Source: an uncultured Eubacteriales bacterium
Lineage (GTDB): Bacteria; Bacillota; Clostridia; TANB77; CAG-508
DNA length: 64,000 bases
Assembly: GCA_905203305.1 (NCBI GenBank)
Contig: CAJKVH010000007.1
Coordinates: 4,781-68,780, forward strand
Reading direction: 5' to 3'
The position numbers and the translations under genes are program-made. Below are positions 17,674 to 26,751 of the stretch, one piece after another; position 1 is the stretch's first letter; each line of letters begins with the position of its first letter. A model generated the notes under the pieces. The model saw only the letters and a program-made list of their open reading frames with translations. It was not told the origin of the DNA and ran no database searches.

Positions 17674-18555
17674 AATTAAGTATTTTAACAGCTACATATA
17701 ACAGGGTAAGCTATTTAAAAAAACTATATGATAGCATTAAAGAAAATTTGAAATACAATTTAAATTGTGAATGGGTAATAGTAGATGATGGATCAACAGA
17801 TGATACAAAAATTCAGGTTGAAAAATTTATAAGTGAGAATAAAGTTCATATTATATATTGTTATCAAAAAAACAGTGGCAAGATGGAAGCTATAAATAAA
17901 GCAGTAAAATTGTCATCTGGAAACTTAATGGTTGATTGTGATTCAGATGATTATTTTGTAGAAAACGCTTTTGATATAATAGAAAAAAATTCAAATAGGT
18001 TAGTAGAAAATCAAAAGTTATATGGATTAGTATTTTTGAAAAAAGAAAATGATGGTACAATAAGTGGAAATAAATTTAAAAATCCAGAAAAAGAAACAAC
18101 AATGTTTGATTTATATTTTAAAGAAGATGTAGATGGAGAAAAAATAATTGTTTTTAATGGACAAAAAAGACGAGAATTTTTCCATGAGTTAGAACATAAC
18201 GAAAAATTTATAACTGAATCTAGAATGTACCATAAAATGGATGAAGAATATAAAATTATTCCAATAAATGAAGCTGTAGAACAGGGAAGTTATATACAAG
18301 ATCGGATATACAAAAAATATAAATAAAACATTTAAAGAATCACCATACGGTTACTATATGTATTTTAAAGAAATTTTAACTAGAAATATGAATGGTGTAT
18401 TATGGAAAAAAAGGTTATATGCTTTAAAACATTATATTTTATTTAGTTATTTGACTAACAACAAATTTGACGATAGTTTTATGAATGATAAATTAAATAA
18501 GGCTTTATACAAATTATTATATATACCTGGAATGATGAAAAGTAAAAAATTTTAA
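17670..18555 (+). CDS. Family 2 glycosyltransferase, read through a +1 shift at CGG
   Basis: The first 211 codons encode a GT2 domain (SILTATYNR, VDDGSTDDT, DCDSDDYFVE). The zero frame then reaches CGG at 18303 and stops 20 bases later. Dropping the C at 18303 gives ...YIQDGYTKNINK..., which continues for 83 residues with the SPYGYYMYFKEIL block expected at the end of this GT2 group. The total is 294 residues. A break in an otherwise intact gene would normally be called a pseudogene; here it matches ten other CGG sites. Confidence 0.85.
18303..18305 (+). other. CGG +1 shift site in GT2 gene
   Basis: GAT CGG ATA in the zero frame. Skipping C gives GAT GGA TAT, Asp-Gly-Tyr, and the family sequence resumes. 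Confidence 0.85.
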
Positions 18556-18570
18556 AAGGGAGAAATAAAT

Positions 18571-18822
18571 ATGGAATATTTAAGTTTTTTAGTAGCACTT
18601 ATTGTTTTATTTTTAGTATTAAAAATAATTGCTGCACCAATAAAAATTATAATTAAATTAATGCTAAATGCGTTAGCAGGGGGAGTAGTACTATTTTTGA
18701 TTAATATGATAGGAGCTGGATTTGGATTTGTCTTAGATATTAATTGGATTACTTCTTTAATAGTTGGTATTTTTGGAGTGCCAGGAGTAATACTTGTTAT
18801 TTTACTTCAAATTGTTATGTAA
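18571..18822 (+). CDS. bofA: Pro-sigma-K processing inhibitor BofA
   Basis: An 83-residue membrane protein with two hydrophobic segments and the C-terminal motif GIFGVPGVILVILLQ, characteristic of BofA. BofA holds the intramembrane protease SpoIVFB inactive in the outer forespore membrane until pro-sigma-K should be cleaved. Its target, sigK, is at 62342 in this window and retains a pro-sequence. A GGGAG Shine-Dalgarno precedes the ATG. It follows the glycan genes closely and may be transcribed with them. Confidence 0.88.
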   Translation: MEYLSFLVALIVLFLVLKIIAAPIKIIIKLMLNALAGGVVLFLINMIGAGFGFVLDINWITSLIVGIFGVPGVILVILLQIVM

Positions 18823-18823
18823 A

Positions 18824-18867
18824 AAAAATAATCACTTAAAGATTTTCTTTAAGTGATTATTTTTTAA
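18824..18867. terminator. Bidirectional terminator between bofA and rpsT
   Basis: AATAATCACTTAAAG pairs with CTTTAAGTGATTATT, with A and T runs on both sides. Confidence 0.9.
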
Positions 18868-18936
18868 AAAACTATGCATAATCTTTTAAAATTACAAATT
18901 AACTAATTAATATACGGCCGATTAATCAATTTATAA

Positions 18937-19203
18937 TTAAGCCATAGCTGCGTTTAATTTTTTTGCTAAATTAGATTTTTTTCTAGCTGCAGTATTTTTT
19001 ACTAAAACACCTTTTGTGCAAGCTTGATCAATTTTCTTTGTAGCTTGAGAGAATAGAACTTTAGCTTCGTCTATTTTTCCAGCTTCGATAGCTTCTTCGA
19101 ATTTTCTTACAGCTGATTTATATCCTGATTTAATCATGTTATTTCTTAATGTTTTCTTTTCGATTATTTTTACTCTTTTTTTAGCTGATTTTATGTTTGG
19201 CAT
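18937..19203 (-). CDS. rpsT: Ribosomal protein S20
   Basis: An 88-residue basic 30S subunit protein starting MPNIKSAKKRVK, with the S20 pattern KKTLRNNMIKSGYKSAVRKF and the conserved IDQACTKGVLVKNTAARKKS tail. A GGAGG Shine-Dalgarno lies just upstream on the minus strand. It is a single gene, as is usual for rpsT. Confidence 0.97.
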   Translation of the reverse strand: MPNIKSAKKRVKIIEKKTLRNNMIKSGYKSAVRKFEEAIEAGKIDEAKVLFSQATKKIDQACTKGVLVKNTAARKKSNLAKKLNAAMA

Positions 19204-19291
19204 GGTTGCACCTCCTTTAGTATGTAATTTATAACATCCACTATTTTAACATAAAATAGTGGATTTGGCAATACTTTTTTATAAATTGAGC

Positions 19292-20245
19292 TTATTTCCT
19301 CATTAAGTAAGAGAAAATCATAGAACTTAGTTTTAAACTATCATGTTTTATTGTTCCATCATCTGTTACGAGAAGGTCATCTTCTAGAACTTCGTAACTT
19401 TTGTCTTTCATATTTTCATAATCAATTTTAACTAAATCTTTTTCTTCTTCTCTTGCATATTTATCAAGAATTTCTTTTGGAAGATCTGTGTTACTAACAA
19501 TTACACTATCAACAGAATTTTTTCCAAGATATTTTTCTAAAGTTTTTAAATGATCACTTACACCAAAGCCGTCTGTTTCACCAGGTTGAGTCATGGCATT
19601 ACATATGTACATAACTTTAGCTTTAGAATTATTTATACTATTTACAACATCTTTGCAAATTAAATGAGGTAATAAACTAGTATATAAACTTCCCATACTT
19701 AAAATAATAAGATCACTAGCTGCTATTGCATCAAATACTTCAGGGAAGATAGTAGGCTCTTCTTTATAAAAGATTCTTTTATATTGTTTATTTGCATGTG
19801 TAATTTCATCCTCGCCTTCAATTATTTCTCCATCTACAGTTTCTCCCATTAAAGTTAAATAATCCTCAGATAGGGGAAGAACTGTGTGTTCTACTCTTAA
19901 AAGTTTACTAAAATATTCAATACTTGTTTTTAAACTGCCAGTTTTTTTATAAAGAGATGTTAAAATTAAGTTTCCCATGGCATGACCATTTAAATCACTA
20001 TATGTTGACATTCTGTATTCCATAATGTCTTTTATATCATCTGGTAATGTTGATAAATTACTTAGGACATGTCTTATATCCCCAACAGCAGGTGTATAAA
20101 ATTCTTTACGAAGTTTACCTGTGCTTCTTCCATTATCAGAAACAGTAATTACAGCTGTTATATCAACAGGGAAATATTTAAGACCTTTTAAAATGGTAGA
20201 AGCCCCTGTACCTCCACCTAATAGTACTACTTTTTTTCTTTGCAT
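19292..20245 (-). CDS. yvcK: YvcK-family (CofD-like) protein
   Basis: A 317-residue protein of the YvcK/CofD-like family, needed for correct cell shape and carbon metabolism on gluconeogenic substrates in Bacillus. The N-terminal nucleotide-binding motif LLGGGTGASTILKGLK is intact, followed by TVSDNGRSTGKLR and GDIRHVLSNLS. In Bacillus the gene usually lies between rapZ and whiA, which are not here. Upstream on the same strand is a HAD-family gene. Confidence 0.92.
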   Translation of the reverse strand: MQRKKVVLLGGGTGASTILKGLKYFPVDITAVITVSDNGRSTGKLRKEFYTPAVGDIRHVLSNLSTLPDDIKDIMEYRMSTYSDLNGHAMGNLILTSLYKKTGSLKTSIEYFSKLLRVEHTVLPLSEDYLTLMGETVDGEIIEGEDEITHANKQYKRIFYKEEPTIFPEVFDAIAASDLIILSMGSLYTSLLPHLICKDVVNSINNSKAKVMYICNAMTQPGETDGFGVSDHLKTLEKYLGKNSVDSVIVSNTDLPKEILDKYAREEEKDLVKIDYENMKDKSYEVLEDDLLVTDDGTIKHDSLKLSSMIFSYLMRK

Positions 20246-20274
20246 TTTTTATTCCTCCATATATTTTTGTATAT

Positions 20275-20901
20275 TTATATATTTTTTTGAAGTTCTTCTA
20301 AACTTGTAAATTCCGGAATAGGTAAATTGGTTTCTATTTCAGAATATGTATCATTTTTTCTTCTGATTCTAAAAATTTTAAAAGGATGATTATTATAAAT
20401 TGATATTAAATCTTTTGGTTTATCATCAATAAATATACATTTTGAAAAATCAAGAGGTATTTCACCTTTTAAAGTTGTTGTTGGGAAAACTCCATCAACA
20501 TACTTTAATAATCCAGATCCTGCAATTTTTACAGCTTGAAAATATACCTCGTTTTCATTATATGATAATATGTATACTTTATGATTTTTTTTCTTTAATC
20601 CTTTTAAAAAGGGAATACTGTCTTCAAATAAATATTGTGTTCCATTATTAATAACATTATTTACTATATTAGTAGCTTCTTTATAATCATAATTAAATAT
20701 TTTAGAAAAATATTTAATTAGCTCATATATGTCATAAATATTATTATTTCCACGTTTAAATTTATTTTTTAAAGTTTCCAAAACGGGTTCGAAATTTTCG
20801 TTTGAAACTTTCGAAATATATATAGCTAAGGCATCTAGCATATCCTTAGTTAGTAATGGTGTATTATATAATGTATGGTCGAAATCTATAAAAATATTCA
20901 T
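20275..20901 (-). CDS. HAD-family hydrolase
   Basis: A 208-residue haloacid-dehalogenase-fold phosphatase. Motif I is IDFDHTLYN near the N-terminus. A helical cap follows, and motif IV is FIDDKPKDLISIYN near residue 155. Divergent from rpiB and probably co-transcribed with yvcK. The substrate is unknown. Confidence 0.85.
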   Translation of the reverse strand: MNIFIDFDHTLYNTPLLTKDMLDALAIYISKVSNENFEPVLETLKNKFKRGNNNIYDIYELIKYFSKIFNYDYKEATNIVNNVINNGTQYLFEDSIPFLKGLKKKNHKVYILSYNENEVYFQAVKIAGSGLLKYVDGVFPTTTLKGEIPLDFSKCIFIDDKPKDLISIYNNHPFKIFRIRRKNDTYSEIETNLPIPEFTSLEELQKNI

Positions 20902-20990
20902 ATAAGCCTCCTATATAAAACTTTTATTATATTAGCACAAAGGCAAATACAAGTCAAGATATGCAAATTAAACATTTTTTAGGCTTTGTA

Positions 20991-21019
20991 TTGAATTCTT
21001 TGGTAAATTATGCTATAGT
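20991..21019 (+). promoter_or_regulatory. Promoter of rpiB
   Basis: TTGAAT (20991-20996) and TATAGT (21014-21019) are separated by 17 bases. Confidence 0.65.
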
Positions 21020-21050
21020 AAAAAAAGAAAAATCCAAAGGAGGAAAAAGT

Positions 21051-21497
21051 ATGATAGCACTAGGAAGCGATCATGGAGGATACAAACTAAAAGAAGAAAT
21101 AAAAAAATACTTAGAAGAAGTAGGAATAAATTATAAAGATTTTGGAACAGGTTCAGAAGAAAGAACAGATTATCCAATATATGCAAAAAAAGTTGCAGAT
21201 GCAATTATAGAAAAAGAATGTGACAAAGGAATTCTTTTATGTAAGTCAGGATGTGGAATGGCAATAGTTGCAAACAAATTTAAAGGAATTAGAGCAGGAC
21301 TTGTAATAAATGAAAATGAAGCAAAGCTTGCCAAAGCAGATGATGATATAAATGTAATAACAATAAGTGGAAATAATACTACAATAGAAGAAGCTATAAA
21401 GATAATCAGAATGTGGCTTGGTACTGAATTTAAAGGTGGAAGGTATCAAGAAAGAATAGAAATGATAAATAATATAGAAAAAGAAAATATGAAATAA
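21051..21497 (+). CDS. rpiB: Ribose-5-phosphate isomerase B
   Basis: A 148-residue RpiB, which interconverts ribulose-5-phosphate and ribose-5-phosphate in the pentose phosphate pathway. It starts with ALGSDHGGYKLKEEIK. The active-site loop CKSGCGMAIVANKFKGIRAG carries the catalytic cysteine and phosphate-binding glycines. The ATG at 21051, 7 bases after GGAGG, is the correct start; the upstream extension is non-homologous. Confidence 0.95.
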   Translation: MIALGSDHGGYKLKEEIKKYLEEVGINYKDFGTGSEERTDYPIYAKKVADAIIEKECDKGILLCKSGCGMAIVANKFKGIRAGLVINENEAKLAKADDDINVITISGNNTTIEEAIKIIRMWLGTEFKGGRYQERIEMINNIEKENMK

Positions 21498-21513
21498 TAT
21501 GGAGGGCAAAGCT

Positions 21514-22753
21514 ATGTGGGGAAATATAGCAATATCGTTCTTATTAGCATTTATAGTAGCTTTTATGGCAACACCATATTCTATAAAGATTGCGGAAAAA
21601 ATAGGAGCAATAGACATACCAAAAGATGACAGAAGAATGAGAAAAAAATCAATACCAAAACTTGGAGGACTAGCTGTAATTTCAGGTTTTGCTATATCAT
21701 TAATATATTTAATTTCTGTAATGAACATAGAAGGAAGTATAAATTTATTTGATGAAAATGAATATTTTAAAAAATTAATAGGTGTAGGTTTAGGAGTTAT
21801 AATAATTACAATAACAGGAGTAATAGATGATACTAAAACATTAAAGCCTTTGCAAAAATTATTTGGACAAGTATTAGCAGCTGTAGTTGCAGTTGCTTTT
21901 GGAATACAAATAAGCGATAGTGATATTCCATTTATAACAAATACAGAGCTAGCACATGAAATATCAATGGTTGTTACTGTAATATGGATAATTGGTATAA
22001 CAAATGCAATAAACTTAATAGATGGACTAGATGGTTTATCTTCGGGAATAGCATTAATATCATGTATTTCATTATTAATAATATTTGCGCTAAATTATTC
22101 GCCAATGATAGCAATATTAATGATAACATCATTAATAGGAGCATTGGTTGGATTTTTACCATTTAACTTTTCACCAGCAAAAACATTTATTGGAGATACT
22201 GGATCAAACTTTTTAGGATATATACTTTCAATAGTATCAATTTTAGGAGTTGCAAAAACATATACAGCAGTTGTAATTGCACTTCCAATGTTAGTTTTAG
22301 GATTACCAATATTTGATGTTGTATGGGCAATAATTAGAAGAGTGATAAAAGGAAAATCAATAAAAGCAATATTTAAAGCAGATAAAGGACATTTACATCA
22401 TAGATTAATTGCAAGAGGATTTTCACAAAAACAAGCAGTACTTGTAATGTATGCAATGAGTGCAGGACTTGGACTTTTTGCAATAATTCTTTTAGAAAGT
22501 GGAATATGGAAAGCATTATCATTTTTACTTATGGTAATTGCAGCGCTATTTTTAGGATATAGAAACTTTATAACAGAAAAAAGTGAAAAAGGCGAAAAAT
22601 ATGAATGCCGGAGTATGTAAATATATATACAATCCAAAAACAGGAAATGAAAAAGCAGGAATAGCACCTGGAACAAATTTTGAAGATCTACCAGATACCT
22701 GGGTTTGTCCAGTTTGTGGAGAAAGCAAAGATGTTTTTGAAATACATAAATAG
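21514..22753 (+). CDS. TagO/WecA-type GlcNAc-1-phosphate transferase, fused to rubredoxin by a CGG shift
   Basis: Codons 1-365 encode a polytopic transferase that moves a sugar-1-phosphate to undecaprenyl phosphate to start teichoic acid or polysaccharide synthesis. It shows DDRRMRKKSIPKLGG, INLIDGLDGLSSG, FIGDTGS and the KGHLHHRLI histidine motif. The zero frame ends soon after CGG (stop 22618-22620). Skipping the C at 22609 converts ECRSM-stop to ECGVCKYIYNP and continues into a complete rubredoxin with both iron-binding pairs (CGVC and CPVC), ending at 22753. Initiation at ATG 22601 would avoid the shift but would lose the first iron-ligand cysteine. The ATG at 21514 is preferred over 21499, which overlaps the Shine-Dalgarno. 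Confidence 0.75.
22609..22611 (+). other. CGG +1 shift site at the TagO-rubredoxin junction
   Basis: TGC CGG AGT in the zero frame; skipping C gives TGC GGA GTA TGT, Cys-Gly-Val-Cys, the first rubredoxin iron site. Confidence 0.8.
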
Positions 22754-22785
22754 AAAAGAGAATTATCTCTTTTCTATTTTTTTGC
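22749..22785 (+). terminator. Terminator after rubredoxin
   Basis: AATAGAAAAGAGA pairs with TCTCTTTTCTATT across a 4-base loop, followed by a T run. Confidence 0.9.
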
Positions 22786-22826
22786 TTAAAAGTAATTTTT
22801 TTAAGATAAATGCTAATAATAAAAAC

Positions 22827-23193
22827 ATGAAAAACAAACAAAAATTAAAAAAGATAATAATAGGCTTTTTAGCTCGGTTTTATTTCTGGATTATTTTCAA
22901 CAGGAGGAGGATTAATACTAGTTCCAGCATTTACATATTTGCTTAAACTAAATTCGAAAGAAGCAAGAGCAACATCAATAATGTGTATATTGCCAATGGT
23001 ATTAACAACAAGTTTTTTCTATGCAAAAAACAAATATATAGATTGGAAATTAGGATTTTTATGTGCTATTGGGGGAATAATTGGAAGTTACATTGGATCT
23101 AAGGTTTTAAGCAAAATTCCAAATATTATACTCAAAATATCATTTACATTATTTTTGATATATGTTGCTTTATATATGCTTGGAATTGTATAA
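22827..23193 (+). CDS. TSUP-family half transporter (TauE/SafE type), with CGG shift
   Basis: A 121-residue protein with about four membrane helices, one half of a TSUP anion exporter. The zero frame meets CGG at 22875 after 16 codons. Skipping its C gives GFLAGFISGLFSTGGGLILVP, the family's hallmark first helix and GGG loop, and opens the frame to 23193. The next gene is the other half, suggesting a heterodimer of half-size proteins. The Shine-Dalgarno is weak, so the exact start is less certain. Confidence 0.82.
22875..22877 (+). other. CGG +1 shift site in first TSUP gene
   Basis: GCT CGG TTT in the zero frame; skipping C gives GCT GGT TTT, Ala-Gly-Phe. It is the only one of the eleven sites where the restored glycine codon is GGT rather than GGA. 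Confidence 0.85.
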
Positions 23194-23207
23194 AAGAAAG
23201 GATTTAT

Positions 23208-23601
23208 ATGGAAATTTTATTTGGCATAATATCAGGATTTATAAGTAGTATGGGAATGCGGAGGAGGAACTATACTAATATATTTATTAACAGCATTTTT
23301 AAAAACTGATCAACATATTTCACAAGGAGTAAATTTAGTCTTTTTTATTCCTACATGTGTAACAGCAATTGTTGTAAATATTAGAAATAAAAAAATAAAT
23401 TATGAAATTGCAAAAACTGTAATAACATTTGGAATCATTGGCGCGATAATAGGAGCTAAATTATCCATAAGTATTCCGATAGAAAAGTTAAAAAAATATT
23501 TTGGCATATTTTTGATAATAGTTGCACTTAATGAAATATATTCACTAAAGAAGGAGTATATAAATCATAAAAAAACTAATAATAAAAATATAAAAAGATA
23601 A
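23208..23601 (+). CDS. TSUP-family half transporter, second half, with CGG shift
   Basis: A 130-residue, four-helix TSUP half. After 17 codons the zero frame reaches CGG at 23259. Skipping its C gives SSMGMGGGTILIYLL, restoring the GGG loop seen in the partner gene. The frame then runs through SQGVNLVFFIPT to a basic tail. AAAGG lies upstream of the ATG. Two neighbouring genes with the same lesion at the same kind of site argues against independent decay. Confidence 0.83.
23259..23261 (+). other. CGG +1 shift site in second TSUP gene
   Basis: ATG CGG AGG in the zero frame; skipping C gives ATG GGA GGA GGA, restoring the conserved triple glycine. Confidence 0.85.
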
Positions 23602-23617
23602 AAAGGAGGAGTAAAAA

Positions 23618-23755
23618 ATGAAATTTGCAAAAGGTGTTATGATAGGTGGCTTAATTTCTGCAGGTGTGATGTTAATGTATAGTGAAACAATGAACAAAGA
23701 AGGCAAAAAAATGATAAAAAAAGGTAAGAAATTTATCAAACAAATGGGAATATAA
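23618..23755 (+). CDS. Small YtxH-like membrane protein
   Basis: A 45-residue ORF with a strong GGAGG Shine-Dalgarno. It has a short glycine-containing hydrophobic segment (GVMIGGLISAGVMLMY) and a lysine-rich tail, as in small YtxH-like proteins. It follows the TSUP pair by 16 bases. The function is unknown. Confidence 0.6.
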   Translation: MKFAKGVMIGGLISAGVMLMYSETMNKEGKKMIKKGKKFIKQMGI

Positions 23756-23846
23756 ATTTAAAAATTTAATATAATGTAATATGTTAGAAAGGTATTTTTT
23801 AGTTAAAAAATATCTTTTTAACAAAATTATAATAAAGAGGTTAAAA

Positions 23847-24666
23847 ATGATTAATTTTACTAAAATGCATGGATTAGGAAATGACTATATTTATATAAAT
23901 ATGTTAGAAGATAAAAATTACATTCCAAGTGATAAAATATCTATATTTACAAGATATGTTTCAAATAGGAATTTTGGAATAGGATCTGATGGAGTAATAT
24001 TAATTAAACCAAGTAAAATTGCGGATTTCAAAATGGAAATATATAATGCTGATGGATCAAAAGCAGAGATGTGCGGAAATGGAATTAGGTGCTTTGGAAA
24101 GTTTTTATATGATAATAAAATTACAACTAAAAGATTAATAAAAGTCGAAACATTAGCAGGAATAAAAACTTTAGAGCTAATTTTAAAAGATGATAAAGTT
24201 TATGAAGTAAAAGTAAATATGGGAAAACCGATAGTTTTACAAAAAGACTTAACTTTTAATATTCAAAATATCGAAATAAAAGGTACATATATATCAATTG
24301 GAAATCCACATTTTGTAATATTTGTGGATAATTTGGAAAATTTAGATATTTCAAAATATCGGACCGCTAATAGAAAATCATAAAACATTTATTAATAAAA
24401 CAAATGTTGAATTTATTAATGTAGTTGGAAATACAAGTGTAAAAATGAGAGTATGGGAACGAGGAACAGGTGAAACCTATGCTTGCGGAACCGGCGCATG
24501 TGTATCATATTATGTATGTAATATGAAAGGTTTAGTAAAAAATGAAGGAAAAGTATATTTAAAAGGAGGAGAATTAAAAATTAATATAGATGATGAAAGC
24601 AAAGAAATAACAATGTGTGGATTGGCAACAAAAATATGTGATGGAGTAATAAAAGAAAATTTTTAA
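23847..24666 (+). CDS. dapF: Diaminopimelate epimerase, with CGG shift
   Basis: DapF converts LL- to meso-diaminopimelate for lysine and peptidoglycan. Both catalytic cysteines are present, in MCGNGIRCFGKF and YACGTGACVS. The zero frame reaches CGG at 24360 and stops at 24381. Dropping the C gives ISKYGPLIENHKTF, the conserved GPxIE(N)H motif, and continues to 24666 for 272 residues. The ATG at 23847 follows AGAGG and begins the family sequence MINFTKMHGLGNDY; the upstream extension is non-homologous. With dapL at 26752 it forms the aminotransferase route to meso-DAP. Confidence 0.93.
24360..24362 (+). other. CGG +1 shift site in dapF
   Basis: TAT CGG ACC in the zero frame; skipping C gives TAT GGA CCG CTA, Tyr-Gly-Pro-Leu, at a conserved DapF motif. 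Confidence 0.92.
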
Positions 24667-24688
24667 ACTCCATCACATAGGTAAAAAG

Positions 24689-26203
24689 TTATTTATCAAA
24701 AATAACAGTATTAACATTTAATTTTTTTCCTGTAATAATTTCTTCAATTATATCATGAATAACTATTCTTTCATCATAGAAATATTTTGTACCCATATAG
24801 TCTATATATAAGTCACTTCCAAGTCCAGGAATAACAATAATATCATCTTTAGTTGCCATTTTAATTGAATAACGTATAGCATCAGTTCTATTAAGAATAA
24901 CAACATATTGATCTGTAACTTTTTTTAGTCCAACTTCAATTTCATCTAATATTTTTTGAGGATTTTCTGTACGAACCTGATCTGATGTAAGAACAGTAAA
25001 ATCTGCGTAAGTTCCAGAAATTTCACCCATAATTGGTCTTTTTGCAGCATCTCTATCTCCACCAACACCCCATGTACATATTACACGACCTTTTGTATAT
25101 GGTTTTACAGTTTCTAATATTGATTGTAAACTTGATGGTGTATGAGCATAATCTATCATAATAGTTAAACCTAATTTATTTGGAACAAGTTCGCTTCTTC
25201 CAAATACTCTAACGTTTTTTAAACCATCTTGAATGCTTTTTAATGAAACATCAAAGTTAGATGCAATAGCAATTGCGCCAAGTGCATTATAAACCATATA
25301 TTTTCCAGGAATTGATATAGATACTTTAGATGATTGGTTGTCCTTTGTTAATGTAAAGTCAACTCCTTTATTTGACATTACAAGATCAGATCCCATTACA
25401 TCTGCATTAGAATGCATTCCAAAGCTAATTAATTTTTTATCTTTTAATAAATTTGGTATTCTTGAAGTATATTCATTATCAGCGCTATAAACTACGATAG
25501 GAGAGATTTTGCATAATGATAATTTTGCATTAAAGTAATCTTCCATATCTTTATGTTCACGTGGGCTTATGTGATCTTCTGAAAGATTTGTAAATAAAAC
25601 TGCATCAAATTCACAACCGGTAACTCTATCTAATTTCATTGCTTGAGATGATACTTCTAGTACGACAATATCAACATTTTCTTTTACCATCATAGCCAAA
25701 ACTTCTTGAAGTTTAAAACTTTCTGCAGATGTTCTATCCATATCTTCGATTTTTTTATCATTAATGTAAATTGCAATACTTCCAATAAGTCCTACTTTAT
25801 AACCTTGGTGTTCTAAAATAGATTTAATCATAAATGTAGATGTAGTTTTACCTTTTGTTCCAGTTACACCAATTAATTTTAATTTTTTTGATGGATTGTC
25901 ATTTAAGTTACAACTTGCAATTGCTAAAGTGCGACGAATATTATTAACCTTTACAATACAAACATTTTCTGGAATATCAAAATCGGAAATATTTGTAGTT
26001 TCATCAACCATAATTGCTGTAGCACCTTTTTCGATTGCATTTGGAATAAATTTAGTACCATCTAGCACATATCCTTTTATTGCAACAAATAGTCCACTTT
26101 CTTTTACATTTCTAGAATCTGAAGTAATATGTGTAATATTATTTTCTAAAGATCCTTTCTTTTCAATAATTTCGATGTTTTTTAGTACATCTTCTAATTT
26201 CAT
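24689..26203 (-). CDS. murE: UDP-N-acetylmuramyl-tripeptide synthetase MurE
   Basis: A 504-residue Mur ligase that adds the third amino acid to the peptidoglycan precursor. The P-loop is GVTGTKGKTTSTFM, with YAHTPSSL and CTWGVGGDRDAAKRP further on. Where meso-DAP-specific enzymes have DNPR, this one reads SDQVRTENP, so the specificity loop departs from both textbook types. dapF and dapL nearby favour meso-DAP. The second ATG (26203) is well spaced from AAAGG; the first (26212) abuts it. Confidence 0.92.
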   Translation of the reverse strand: MKLEDVLKNIEIIEKKGSLENNITHITSDSRNVKESGLFVAIKGYVLDGTKFIPNAIEKGATAIMVDETTNISDFDIPENVCIVKVNNIRRTLAIASCNLNDNPSKKLKLIGVTGTKGKTTSTFMIKSILEHQGYKVGLIGSIAIYINDKKIEDMDRTSAESFKLQEVLAMMVKENVDIVVLEVSSQAMKLDRVTGCEFDAVLFTNLSEDHISPREHKDMEDYFNAKLSLCKISPIVVYSADNEYTSRIPNLLKDKKLISFGMHSNADVMGSDLVMSNKGVDFTLTKDNQSSKVSISIPGKYMVYNALGAIAIASNFDVSLKSIQDGLKNVRVFGRSELVPNKLGLTIMIDYAHTPSSLQSILETVKPYTKGRVICTWGVGGDRDAAKRPIMGEISGTYADFTVLTSDQVRTENPQKILDEIEVGLKKVTDQYVVILNRTDAIRYSIKMATKDDIIVIPGLGSDLYIDYMGTKYFYDERIVIHDIIEEIITGKKLNVNTVIFDK

Positions 26204-26402
26204 AATAATCATCCTTTCTAGATAAAATTAATTTAAATAGAATAATAGTTATTAAAGTATTTTTTAATTAATTTTTTTCATTATACTACGGAGATTTATA
26301 ATTTGCAATAAATATGAATATGATTTGATTTTTTTAGCTATATTTTATTGACCTTAACAATATTTTAATATATAATATGTTTGAAAAATTAGAATTCTAA
26401 AG

Positions 26403-26442
26403 AAGGAGGAAATACCGCTTAATACGGTATAGATTTGAGATG
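26403..26442 (+). promoter_or_regulatory. Shine-Dalgarno separated from its start codon by a hairpin
   Basis: AAGGAGG (26403-26409) is 30 bases from the only plausible ATG (26440). ATACCG (26412-26417) and CGGTAT (26425-26430) form a 6-bp stem between them, leaving about 11 unpaired bases if folded. No closer start codon is available. A similar arrangement precedes rsmH. Confidence 0.55.
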
Positions 26443-26712
26443 AACAAAGAGATGGATAATTTTATACAAAAAAGTATAATAGGAGAAGATATAAACTTAA
26501 GTAATATGCTAGCAGATATCGTGCCAATTAAGGAACAAAAATTCACAGATTTAGAATTAGAAGCAAACAAAAAAGAAACATTTAGTGTAGTTGTATACAA
26601 AAAAGAAAATCCAATTGTAAGATTCTTTAAAAGCATAAAACTAAGTTTTGAAAAATTAAGAATAATGAGTAAGACAAGAGAAGTGTCTTATGTAAAAAAT
26701 GAAAACAGATAG
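26440..26712 (+). CDS. Small uncharacterised protein
   Basis: A 90-residue protein of unknown function, acidic in its first half and basic after residue 60 (RFFKSIKLSFEKLR). No membrane segment or recognisable motif. It has codon use like its neighbours and ends 39 bases before dapL, so co-transcription is likely. The start depends on a Shine-Dalgarno and hairpin arrangement (see 26403-26442). Confidence 0.6.
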   Translation: MNKEMDNFIQKSIIGEDINLSNMLADIVPIKEQKFTDLELEANKKETFSVVVYKKENPIVRFFKSIKLSFEKLRIMSKTREVSYVKNENR

Positions 26713-26751
26713 ATTATATTTTATAGTCTAAGCTTAAAATGGGAGGCAAAT

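Noticed and set aside
26412..26430. A further CGG shift site in the leader of the protein at 26440
   Set aside because: The CGG there is in frame with the downstream ATG, but no start codon or family sequence lies upstream; it is better explained as one arm of a hairpin.
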